From positions 1,560,001 to 1,624,000 of the forward strand of contig NZ_LT906470.1 of NCBI RefSeq assembly GCF_900187285.1: a stretch of 64,000 bases of DNA, in the 5' to 3' direction. Below the pieces are notes generated by a model. That model was not told where the DNA came from. It ran no database searches and saw only the letters and a list, made by a program, of their open reading frames with translations. The translations under genes and the position numbers were made by a program. Shown here in pieces: positions 48,573 to 56,764 of this stretch (the first letter of the stretch is position 1; each line of letters opens with the position of its first letter). This stretch comes from Veillonella rodentium. GTDB lineage: Bacteria; Bacillota; Negativicutes; Veillonellales; Veillonellaceae.

Positions 48573-49055
48573 TCAATCATAAACTTTTACAAAACCATCC
48601 ACCCATTGACGTTTATTGAGTGTAACCTTGTCAATCCCCAAATTTTCTAACCCATGTACAATAAATATATCCCAAGAACTATATTTTTCTCTAGCTAATT
48701 CTGCATACTCATACTTACTAAAGACACCTAAAGTCCCACCAACAGTATAAATTGAGTCGATATCATATCCATACCATAGTATAAAAACCTTATTATCTTC
48801 AATAATATCATCTATATGGCTATTTTTCTGTATTCCATCATTTAAAAAGAGCTTTTCAAAATAAAAATTTTCATGATAAAGCTCTCTAAATCCAGGGAGC
48901 TGTTTAGCTGAAATTATTGTTTCTATTGCTAAGTCCTTTGTCCCCAAAAAGCCTAAACTAAAATACTCTGTATATGGTAATTTATCATCTTTTTTATACT
49001 TAGCTAAAGCCTCATAAATAACCATATTCATATTACCAAACCTTTCTATCTCCAT
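48573..49055 (-). CDS. Uncharacterised protein linked to a toxin-like fragment, possible immunity protein
   Basis: 160 residues from 49055, or 152 from a Met at 49031 that has AGAAAGG at a good distance and is the better start. No family recognised. It is a soluble, acidic, Tyr/Phe-rich protein with segments such as YTEYFSLGFLGTKDLAIET and SSWDIFIVHGLENLGID. Its frame continues upstream without a stop for 51 codons that encode a polymorphic-toxin-like sequence, so it is either the end of a toxin or, more likely, an immunity protein fused by decay of the boundary. Composition is AT-rich compared with flanking core genes. Confidence 0.6.
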   Translation of the reverse strand: MEIERFGNMNMVIYEALAKYKKDDKLPYTEYFSLGFLGTKDLAIETIISAKQLPGFRELYHENFYFEKLFLNDGIQKNSHIDDIIEDNKVFILWYGYDIDSIYTVGGTLGVFSKYEYAELAREKYSSWDIFIVHGLENLGIDKVTLNKRQWVDGFVKVYD

Positions 49056-49285
49056 ATTTTTTAATTTATTCCAATCACTTCCTGGCCCTTTATTTTCAGG
49101 TATCTCTTTACCTTTCTCTCTATATACTCGATCAGCATAATCCTTTCCCGATTCACCCTCTCTCTTAGGTATTCCTTCTGCCCAAGATGGAATATCACTA
49201 ACCCTTTCTTAATGCTTGATTTTCTTTTAAAGGATAATATCCATCACTAAGATGTAAAAAAGCTCCATCACTACAACAAAACACT
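49056..49285 (-). pseudogene. Polymorphic toxin C-terminal domain fragment
   Basis: The minus-strand frame from 49208 reads SDIPSWAEGIPKREGESG, KDYADRVYREKGKEIPENKG and PGSDWNKLKN, and leads in frame into the gene at 48573-49055. This Pro-Ser-Trp-Ala-x-Gly, Gly-Glu-Ser-Gly-Lys-Asp-x-Ala pattern is familiar from C-terminal toxin modules of CdiA/Rhs-type proteins. An in-frame TAA sits at 49209-49211, and the likely upstream continuation (SDGAFLHLSDGYYPLKENQ, about 49214-49285) is in another frame, so the fragment is frameshifted and has no start. Confidence 0.5.
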
Positions 49286-49601
49286 CGGAGTACTCATAGT
49301 TTAAATTCATAATGCCATTAACAATATTATTTTTTAAAAGCAAGAAAGGTCTCAGAAAATTGATCATCAAGCTCTATCAAAAAAAGGTATAGCCTAACAT
49401 AAAAATAGTCATAATATATTCAAAGCTCTAAGGTTATCGATTCCCTTAACAATACCAACTATATAATCTGCTCAATCACCAATTTTACTATAATTTTTTA
49501 TATCCATATTTAATACCGTTCCCAATGCATTGAATTAACATATTTATCAAAATCACTAAACCACCATGACCACCAATATCTAGGCATCAAAAACAATTTG
49601 A
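49286..49601 (-). other. Degenerate AT-rich segment between toxin modules
   Basis: No intact gene. On the minus strand a Trp-rich 25-codon frame (MPRYWWSWWFSDFDKYVNSM...) is followed two bases after its stop by MDIKNYSKIGD, a stop, and ADYIVGIVKGIDNLRALNIL. These look like remains of further small proteins of the immunity type broken by stops. Confidence 0.4.
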
Positions 49602-50033
49602 TTATAAATGTAATATTTCCAACCAGTTATTATGAGTTAGAACTACAATATACCCATCATCTTGCGTATTCTTTGTTACATATATTCTATATGATTGACT
49701 TTCATAGACACAACGAGACTCATTTTGTTTAATGAGAGTCCAGTTTCCACTTAAAGGTACGATTGATTTTAAATCTGTATGTTATAAATCTTTTTTTATA
49801 TTAATTGATTGACCTATTGATAAAAGATTTCTTCTATTAGAATCATAAACCTCTCCATCAATCATATAATAATCTCGAGGAAAATAGAGATTTAAAGCTT
49901 GTGTCAACTCTGACCTAGACTTCTCAACAGCATCATAAAAAAAGAATTTATAACCTAAACCACAAATCAACCACAAGATAACGCAACCAATAAACATATA
50001 CCAAATGATAGAATAAATAGTTCTAAATTTCAT
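49602..50033 (-). pseudogene. Putative CDI immunity protein gene with premature stop
   Basis: Begins at an ATG 2 bp after the stop of the CdiA-like fragment, the standard place for a cdiI immunity gene. The intact part encodes 83 residues with one N-terminal membrane segment (IWYMFIGCVILWLICGLGY) and a soluble part. A TAA at 49782-49784 interrupts it, but the same frame continues with DLKSIVPLSGNWTLIKQNES and on to another stop at 49602, giving an original length of about 143 codons. Immunity function is inferred from position and size. Confidence 0.65.
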
Positions 50034-50035
50034 CC

Positions 50036-51162
50036 CTACAAATCCTCTATGTTACCTATATACCAAATATACCCAACAGAAGCTGATAACGATACAGATG
50101 GAGCAATATTCACCTCGGTCACTGCACCAGAACCACTAATACCAATAGTTCCACCAACACCGCCTCGAGCAGTAATAGTTCCAAAATAGCCTTGAATAGA
50201 CATATAATCAAACGAATTATCAATTACATGTTTTCCTACCCCTCTTAAATATCAATCTTCATTTATAGCCAAAGCCTCTATGTCTTGTTTATAAGCATTA
50301 ATAGTGGCATCTAATTCATCCTTATCAAACATTTCAGGAGTGAAATTATCCATTTTATCAAAACCTGAATATTGTTAATTTTCATTCCACTTTGTTGCAT
50401 AAGATGCAACTGCCGCTCCTGCATTTACATTTCCACCACTAGCCTTATTAACTGTAGCACCAACAGCAACACTAATCCATTATGCTAGTGCAGGATCATT
50501 TTTAGCTAGTTTCTTTATCTCCCCAATTAACATTTCATTAATCATAGTCGCTTTAAACCCACTACCAGGCGCATTACCGGCTATACGGGCTACCCATTCA
50601 CCAATGATACCGGAAGCAATAGACTTTGCCAATTTACCATCTACTGCAAGTATACCATCAGAAATTGCGAATTGGGTAGTAGAGCTAGCTTTACCTTTAG
50701 AGCCAACACCTAAATTAGGTACTAGTCCGATATTATTATAGATTTTATCATACTTTTTTTATCATTGGTTTTCATGTCCTCTAGTTTTTGTTTACTACCA
50801 TAATAGTTATACCCTATACCATTATTTGTGTAGATATATTCCGCTTCATTATGGATATCTTTCATAGCCAAAGATTTGGTAGTTAACTTATTCTTTTCTT
50901 TTGGTGCACTGCTCTTAATCAAAGCCCCTTCTAAGGTTGTCGCATTGCCTGTATGAATATCGTATCCTTCATCACCGGCATAGATCCCCGCCTGTTTCGT
51001 CACACTCTTCCACTTGCTGTCAATGCGACCAACACTAGCACTGATACTGCCGGTAGGGTCAGTGAAGTTCGGTTTTGAGGGCACAGTAGATCCTATGATA
51101 TTAGTATCTCGATTCGCTTTAAGTTGCGCAAGCTCTACGGCCTTTAAGAGACTAATCAGATT
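50036..51162 (-). pseudogene. 3' remnant of a CdiA/FhaB-like contact-dependent inhibition gene
   Basis: The minus strand from 51162 encodes VELAQLKANRDTNIIGSTV and then WKSVTKQAGIYAGDEGYDI plus KDIHNEAEYIY, the haemagglutinin-repeat style of CdiA/FhaB exoproteins. A T7 homopolymer at 50754-50760 breaks the frame. After it, the reading continues as YDKIYNNIGLVPNLGVGS, then a pretoxin-like stretch (AGNAPGSGFKATMINEML, NDPALA-stop-WISVAVGATV). In-frame stops are at 50480-50482, 50375-50377 and 50252-50254. The end is Gly-rich and hydrophobic (GYFGTITARGGVGGTIGISG) with the stop at 50036-50038. It lacks its N-terminal secretion domain and a start, and an in-frame TAG precedes it at 51163-51165. 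It is therefore an orphan, decayed C-terminal module. Confidence 0.8.
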
Positions 51163-51232
51163 CTATGATTGGTTAAAATTTGGTAAAATATAAATACTAA
51201 CTACAAATGTAATTCTCCTCTAAGTTTAAGCA

Positions 51233-51288
51233 AAAAAGAGCCTAGATAACGTTTATGTACTCTATAAACGATTATCTAGGCTCTTTTT
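51233..51288. terminator. Long bidirectional hairpin between the XRE gene and the CDI remnant
   Basis: 17-bp arms (AAAAAGAGCCTAGATAA and its complement) enclose a second stem CGTTTAT/ATAAACG. T runs lie on both sides. It would terminate the XRE transcript (minus) and insulate the remnant. Confidence 0.82.
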
Positions 51289-51404
51289 ATTATTGTTTTG
51301 TGGTATAAACTATTACAATTACGTCCAAAGTCCAGCTAACGACATACTATAAAATTCAAAGGTCAAATATAAGATATATTCATATTAAGATCAATATTTT
51401 ATAC

Positions 51405-51842
51405 CTAACGGTTAAGTTTTGTCCCTAATAAACCGTTACGGTTAATATGAGGGTTTCCGTGTTTATAGGTCTTCGGCTTCGTACTGCTGCTTATTTTCGA
51501 CCGTTCAAAGTCCTCAAACAGGCGATCCAGTTCACGAAACAGAACACGTTTTTGAGATTCTTTCAGTTCGTATACATCACCTTTATACGCAATATATCTG
51601 TTTTTCAAAATCGGATTGAGATCATAAATGGGATTATGAACCGTATTATTCACATCCAACAGTTCATCCAAGGTCAGTCCATAGTAACGGGACAGGGCAC
51701 AGAGTGTATCTAAATCCGGTTCGCGATACCCTGTTTCGTAATTTGAAAGCGCCGCATTACTGATACCTACGGCCTTTGCTACTTCGATTTGGCTCTTACC
51801 CATGCGCACGCGAGCACGCTTTAAGTTCTTATAAAACTGCAT
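51405..51842 (-). CDS. XRE-family helix-turn-helix regulator
   Basis: 145 residues from the ATG at 51842, which has AGGTG 6 nt upstream; GTG and ATG codons just before it are alternatives. The Cro/C1-type helix-turn-helix covers about residues 5-60 (RVRMGKSQIEVAKAVGISNA, ALSNYETGYREPDLDTLCAL). A short linker and a basic C-terminal part (FERSKISSSTKPKTYKHG) follow, with no known sensor domain. It stands alone between the hem operon and the CDI remnant and may be part of the same accessory island. Confidence 0.85.
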   Translation of the reverse strand: MQFYKNLKRARVRMGKSQIEVAKAVGISNAALSNYETGYREPDLDTLCALSRYYGLTLDELLDVNNTVHNPIYDLNPILKNRYIAYKGDVYELKESQKRVLFRELDRLFEDFERSKISSSTKPKTYKHGNPHINRNGLLGTKLNR

Positions 51843-51911
51843 GTTCATCACCTATATCGAGAATACACACATACTATAATCAAGTTAGCCTTGATTATGA
51901 CTTATATTTAA

Positions 51912-53213
51912 TTACAATGTATCACTGATTTTTTTGAAAGCTTCCTCAGCCACCGCTAATGTACGCTCAATTTCACTGTTCTTATGACAGATAGACACGA
52001 AGTTGCTTTCATAAGGGCTCGGAGCATAATAAATGCCGTGACTCAAGTTATGATGGAAGAACATTTTGAAGTGTTCTTCATTGCAGGCCGCTGCATCGTC
52101 GAAATTCATGACCGATTTATCCGTAAAGAACAGTGTGAACATGGAGCCCACACGTTGCACCGTAGCAGGTACATTATACTTTGCAGCTAACTGCTTGAGT
52201 CCGTCACAAAGTGCAATGGTCGCATCCTCCACCTGCTTGAAGATGGTCGGATCCCGTTGCAAAATGGACAATGTGGCAAGTCCGGAAGTTACGGCAATCG
52301 GATTGCCGCTCAACGTGCCGGCTTGATAAATCGGACCGGACGGAGCGACCTGACTCATGACCTCACGAGCACCGCCGAATACAGCTAACGGCATACCGCC
52401 GCCGACAATTTTTCCGAGGCAGGTAAGGTCAGGCTTAATCTTGTACAGCTTTTGAGCACCGCCGCTGCTCGCCCTGAATCCGCACATAACTTCGTCAAAA
52501 ATCAAGAGCGCACCATGCGTCTTTGTCACATCCCGCAAGGTTTCGAGGAATCCCGCTACAGGGGGCACGCAACCCATGTTGCCCGCCACCGGTTCCACGA
52601 TAATAGCCGCGATGGTATCGCCTATATCATCGAATAGTGCACGCACCGCATCACTATCATTATACGGCAACGTAATTGTATTTTCCGCTACCCCCTGCGG
52701 CACGCCCGGGCTGTCCGGTACGCCGAATGTAGCAAGCCCGGAGCCTGCTTTCACCAAGAGAGAATCGCTGTGGCCATGGTAACAGCCTACGAATTTAACG
52801 ATGCGATCGCGCCCCGTATAGCCACGAGCCACACGCAAAGCGCTCATGGTCGCCTCCGTGCCGGAGTTCACAAGGCGAATCATTTCCATAGACGGCATGA
52901 AGGCCTGAATTTTCTTCGCCAATTCCGTTTCTAACAGCGTAGGCGCCCCATAGCTGGTACCGCGCGGAATCGCCTCCTGCAGGCTCGCAATGACCTCAGG
53001 GCTTGCATGCCCCAAAATCATGGGACCCCAGCTCAATACGTAGTCGATGTATTCGTTATTATCGATATCATAAATACGGCTGCCGCTGGCACTGCTGATA
53101 AACGGCGGATTGGACCCGACACTGCGGTACGAACGCACCGGACTGTTCACGCCGCCCGGCATATACCGTTTCGCCTCATCAAAGGCTTTTTCAGATTTAC
53201 CTAACTGTAACAT
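51912..53213 (-). CDS. hemL: Glutamate-1-semialdehyde 2,1-aminomutase
   Basis: 433 residues. A PLP enzyme that moves the amino group of glutamate-1-semialdehyde to give 5-aminolevulinate in the C5 tetrapyrrole pathway. Seen: MPGGVNSPVRSYRSVG near 19, VNSGTEATMSALRVARG near 115, FDEVMCGFRAS near 239, and the PLP-lysine in LGKIVGGGMPLAVFGG near 265. Last gene of the hem operon, 9 bp after hemB. Confidence 0.96.
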   Translation of the reverse strand: MLQLGKSEKAFDEAKRYMPGGVNSPVRSYRSVGSNPPFISSASGSRIYDIDNNEYIDYVLSWGPMILGHASPEVIASLQEAIPRGTSYGAPTLLETELAKKIQAFMPSMEMIRLVNSGTEATMSALRVARGYTGRDRIVKFVGCYHGHSDSLLVKAGSGLATFGVPDSPGVPQGVAENTITLPYNDSDAVRALFDDIGDTIAAIIVEPVAGNMGCVPPVAGFLETLRDVTKTHGALLIFDEVMCGFRASSGGAQKLYKIKPDLTCLGKIVGGGMPLAVFGGAREVMSQVAPSGPIYQAGTLSGNPIAVTSGLATLSILQRDPTIFKQVEDATIALCDGLKQLAAKYNVPATVQRVGSMFTLFFTDKSVMNFDDAAACNEEHFKMFFHHNLSHGIYYAPSPYESNFVSICHKNSEIERTLAVAEEAFKKISDTL

Positions 53214-53222
53214 GGCTTCTCC

Positions 53223-54197
53223 TTATTGTTGTAACCATTTTGCAATATCAAGGGCATGGTACGTGATGATAATCTTGGCCCCGGCCCGCTTCATGGATAG
53301 CATCGTTTCCATCACGAGTCGTTCCTCGTCGATGAGGCCTGCCGCAGCTGCGGATTTAACCATCGCATATTCTCCGGACACATTGTATACGGCGACCGGT
53401 AATTCATAGCGGTCACGCGCTTCACGGACGATGTCCAGGTAGGACAATGCCGGTTTAATCATGATGATGTCGGTGCCTTCCGCGATATCGAGTTCGATTT
53501 CTCTGAAAGCTTCCAATCGGTTCGCCGGGTCCATCTGATAGGATTTACGGTCCCCGAATTTAGGTGCGGAGTTTACGGCGCCACGGAACGGTCCGTAATA
53601 AGCGGACGCATATTTCGCGGCATAACTCATGATGGATACATTTTTGTATCCCGCCGCATCGAGGGCTTCACGGATAGCGCCGACACGGCCGTCCATCATG
53701 TCGGACGGAGCCACCATATGAGCACCCGCTTCCGCCTGGCTCACCGCGACCTTACAAAGTAGCGGCAACGTTTCATCATTCAGGATTTCGTGATCTTCAA
53801 TCATGCCGCAATGACCTGTCGATGTATATTGGCACAAGCATACGTCAGAGATAACCAAAAGATTGGGCACTGCCTGACGAATCGCTTTAATCGCCTGTTG
53901 TACAGGCTGCGACATATCCCATGCTGAAGAACCCTGTTCGTCCTTATAGGTAGGAATGCCGAAGATTTCTACGCCGCGAATGCCGAGATCGTATGCTTCC
54001 TGAGCAACTTTCACGACTTCATCCACGGACAAATGATATTGCCCCGGCAATGTGTCGATTTCTTTTTTAATACTTTCACCGGGAACGATAAATAACGGAT
54101 AAATTAAATCGGATACGTCGAGTGTCGTTTCGCGCACCAAATCCCGCATTTCAGGATTGATACGCAAGCGGCGAGGACGATATGTTAAGTCGTACAT
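53223..54197 (-). CDS. hemB: Porphobilinogen synthase (5-aminolevulinate dehydratase)
   Basis: 324 residues. Condenses two 5-aminolevulinates to porphobilinogen. Zinc-site cysteines are present in CLCQYTSTGHCG (about 119-130), so this is the zinc-dependent type. The Schiff-base lysines lie in SYAAKYASAYYGPF (near 195) and MIKPALSYLDI (near 247). It precedes hemL by 9 bp and follows cobA-hemD by 113 bp. Confidence 0.96.
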   Translation of the reverse strand: MYDLTYRPRRLRINPEMRDLVRETTLDVSDLIYPLFIVPGESIKKEIDTLPGQYHLSVDEVVKVAQEAYDLGIRGVEIFGIPTYKDEQGSSAWDMSQPVQQAIKAIRQAVPNLLVISDVCLCQYTSTGHCGMIEDHEILNDETLPLLCKVAVSQAEAGAHMVAPSDMMDGRVGAIREALDAAGYKNVSIMSYAAKYASAYYGPFRGAVNSAPKFGDRKSYQMDPANRLEAFREIELDIAEGTDIIMIKPALSYLDIVREARDRYELPVAVYNVSGEYAMVKSAAAAGLIDEERLVMETMLSMKRAGAKIIITYHALDIAKWLQQ

Positions 54198-54310
54198 GTA
54201 ATCCTCCTATATGCCCTATACGGGCTAATTAAAATCTTGAACGCCAACTCATAAATAGGCAATAGAATATGCCGATTTCATAAACAGAAACCAGCTATGT
54301 TCTATCACAT

Positions 54311-55825
54311 TCAGGCATTAGCATCCTTTACAAGGGCATTAACCAAGCCATCAGTTGTATATACGTCGCTGATAATGTGCGGATTAAGGCCCGCACTCAT
54401 AGCGGTGGCAGCCGTAATCGGTCCGATGCAGGCAATCTTGGTGTTAGCCAATAGTTTTAATGCATCTTCACCCAACAGCTGAATCGTATTTGTCACCGTA
54501 GAGGAGCTTGTAAACGTAATATAATCCACAGAGCCCTCGGTCAATGCGTTAATCAAGGCCTCCTGTTGAGATGTGTCCTGTGTCGTTTCGTACAGGCGCA
54601 AAATGTCTACGTTCATATCGCGATGACGCAAGCAGCGCGGAATGACATCACGTGCCACCTTCGGTTGAATCAACAATACGGAGTCGCCCGCATTCAGTTC
54701 TTCTTCAAGGGCCTCAACAGCGGATTCCGCCTTGTAATCGGCAGGGATAATGTCCGGCACGATGCCGTATTTACCAAGTTCACGAGCCGTAGCGCAACCG
54801 ATGGCTGCCACCTTTGCATAACCTAAAGCACGTGTATCCTTGCCCTCTTTATAAAGTGCATCGAAGAAATAGCGAACCCCTTCACCGGATGTGAATACCA
54901 CGCATTGATATGTATTGGCATTTGCGATGATACGCTTATCCTCATCGAAAAGGTCCATCGGTATCGTCTTGATAGCGGCCGCTTCAACCACATTGGCCCC
55001 CTGTGCCATCAACTTTTCACGGAAAGCGCTCGCTTGAGCACGGGCACGGGTAACAACGACGGTTTTACCGAACAGCGGTTTATTATCGAACCATTGCAAT
55101 TTCTTCCGAAGATTTACCACATCGCCCACGACGATGATAGCAGGCGCTTTTAACTGAGCCTTCTCCACATCCGCCACTACATGTTCAAGGGTGGATACCA
55201 ATACCTCCTGCACGGTCTTCGTACCCCAACGAACGAGCGCAACCGGTGTAGACGGCGCGCGACCGCAGGTCATCAATTTCTCCGCAATAACAGGTAAATT
55301 GCCGACGCCCATTACAAAGCAAAGTGTATCCACCGCAGTCGCAAGGCCTTCCCAGTGAATGCCGGAAACGGATTTTGTCGGATCCTCATGGCCCGTAACA
55401 ACCGCAAAGGATGTGGCCATGGCCCGTTGCGTTACAGGAATCCCCGCATAGGCAGGCGCCGCAATCGGCGAAGTAACGCCGGGAACAAATTCAAAAGGAA
55501 CACCGGCCTCGCCAAGGGCCATAGCCTCTTCTCCGCCACGACCGAACACGAGAGGATCGCCGCCCTTCAGGCGGGCCACGATTTTACCTTCTTTTCCCTT
55601 TTGCACCAGCAGTTCATTGATTTCCCATTGATGCATCGTATGATCCTTACACTGTTTCCCTGCATAAATGAGTTCCGCATCGGGACGGGCCCATTCTAAC
55701 AGATGAGCATCCGCCAAATAGTCATATACAATTACATCTGCACGCTCGATGCACTCTCGACCTTTTACGGTAATTAGCTTTACATCACCGGGGCCTGCAC
55801 CGATTAGATATACCATACCTGTCAT
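54311..55825 (-). CDS. cobA-hemD: Fused uroporphyrinogen-III C-methyltransferase / uroporphyrinogen-III synthase
   Basis: 504 residues in two domains. Residues 1-245 are the SAM-dependent methyltransferase CobA (MVYLIGAGPGDVKLITVKG, GDPLVFGRGGEEA, PGVTSPIAAPAYAGIPVTQR), which makes precorrin-2 for siroheme and cobalamin. Residues about 258-504 are HemD, which cyclises hydroxymethylbilane (KTVVVTRARAQASAF, VVFTSGEGVRYFFDAL, YITFTSSSTVTN). The fusion is common in Firmicutes. It overlaps hemC by 4 bp, so the bilane is made and used by adjacent translated products. Confidence 0.95.
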   Translation of the reverse strand: MTGMVYLIGAGPGDVKLITVKGRECIERADVIVYDYLADAHLLEWARPDAELIYAGKQCKDHTMHQWEINELLVQKGKEGKIVARLKGGDPLVFGRGGEEAMALGEAGVPFEFVPGVTSPIAAPAYAGIPVTQRAMATSFAVVTGHEDPTKSVSGIHWEGLATAVDTLCFVMGVGNLPVIAEKLMTCGRAPSTPVALVRWGTKTVQEVLVSTLEHVVADVEKAQLKAPAIIVVGDVVNLRKKLQWFDNKPLFGKTVVVTRARAQASAFREKLMAQGANVVEAAAIKTIPMDLFDEDKRIIANANTYQCVVFTSGEGVRYFFDALYKEGKDTRALGYAKVAAIGCATARELGKYGIVPDIIPADYKAESAVEALEEELNAGDSVLLIQPKVARDVIPRCLRHRDMNVDILRLYETTQDTSQQEALINALTEGSVDYITFTSSSTVTNTIQLLGEDALKLLANTKIACIGPITAATAMSAGLNPHIISDVYTTDGLVNALVKDANA

Positions 55826-56760
55826 TTTATGATTCCTTTCTCTATAAGGGCTTCCACAATATGCTTGCCCCCTTCTTCATATAAGGCTCTCGCAAGATTT
55901 TTCCCGAGAATTTCCCCCTTTTTAGCGGGGCCGGAAATCTCACCTTCATATACGGCCCTACCGTCAAGGGATGCAATCATCGCCCTTAATCGTAACTGCC
56001 CCTTTTCGATGGTGCCATGAACGCCCATCGGCACCTGGCAACCGCCGTTGAGTTGACGCAGGAAACTGCGCTCCCCTTCTACGGCATAGCGCGTCGCTTC
56101 ATCATTGATAGGCGCCAGCATGTCGAGCATTTCCGAGTCATCCGCACGACACTCGATGGCAAGCGCCCCCTGTCCTACAGCGGGTATCATTTCATCCGCC
56201 GTAAACACCTGCGTAATCTGATTCTCCAGACCTAGCCGTTTAAGACCGGCCTGCGCCAACACGACGCCATCCAGATTGTCCGTCTCTATCTTACTGAGGC
56301 GCGTCTGTACATTGCCGCGGATAACCTCTACGCGTAAATCGGGACGCACATGAAGCAGCTGTGCCTGACGACGTAAACTGCTCGTACCGATGCGGGCACC
56401 TTGAGGCAATTTATCGAGTGTCTTATACTCAGGGCTCACGAGAGCATCATAGGGAACTTCACGAGCGGAGATAGCGCCTAAGGTCAAGCCTTCCGGTAAT
56501 TCCGTAGGCATATCCTTCAAGCTATGTACGGCAATATCGATGTCCCCGTCGTACATAGCCGCTTCAAGTTCCGCCGTGAATAATCCCTTACCGCCCACTT
56601 GAGCCAGCGGTTTTTCCAGGATCCGGTCCCCTTTTGTATTAAAGTGAACCAGCTCCACTGAAACGCCGGGATACAGACGCTTCAATTCCGCACTAATATG
56701 TTCAGCCTGCCATAGGGCAAGGGCACTTTTTCGCGTGCCGATACGAATATGATCTCTCAT
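55822..56760 (-). CDS. hemC: Porphobilinogen deaminase (hydroxymethylbilane synthase)
   Basis: 312 residues from the ATG at 56760, which begins the conserved IRIGTRKSALALWQAE; upstream in-frame codons overlap hemA and are not part of the family. It joins four porphobilinogens on a dipyrromethane cofactor bound to the Cys in LNGGCQVPMG near 236. Also seen: HSLKDMPTELPEG near 80 and IGTSSLRRQAQL near 126. Follows hemA by 4 bp. Confidence 0.96.
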   Translation of the reverse strand: MRDHIRIGTRKSALALWQAEHISAELKRLYPGVSVELVHFNTKGDRILEKPLAQVGGKGLFTAELEAAMYDGDIDIAVHSLKDMPTELPEGLTLGAISAREVPYDALVSPEYKTLDKLPQGARIGTSSLRRQAQLLHVRPDLRVEVIRGNVQTRLSKIETDNLDGVVLAQAGLKRLGLENQITQVFTADEMIPAVGQGALAIECRADDSEMLDMLAPINDEATRYAVEGERSFLRQLNGGCQVPMGVHGTIEKGQLRLRAMIASLDGRAVYEGEISGPAKKGEILGKNLARALYEEGGKHIVEALIEKGIIK

Positions 56761-56764
56761 GGCA

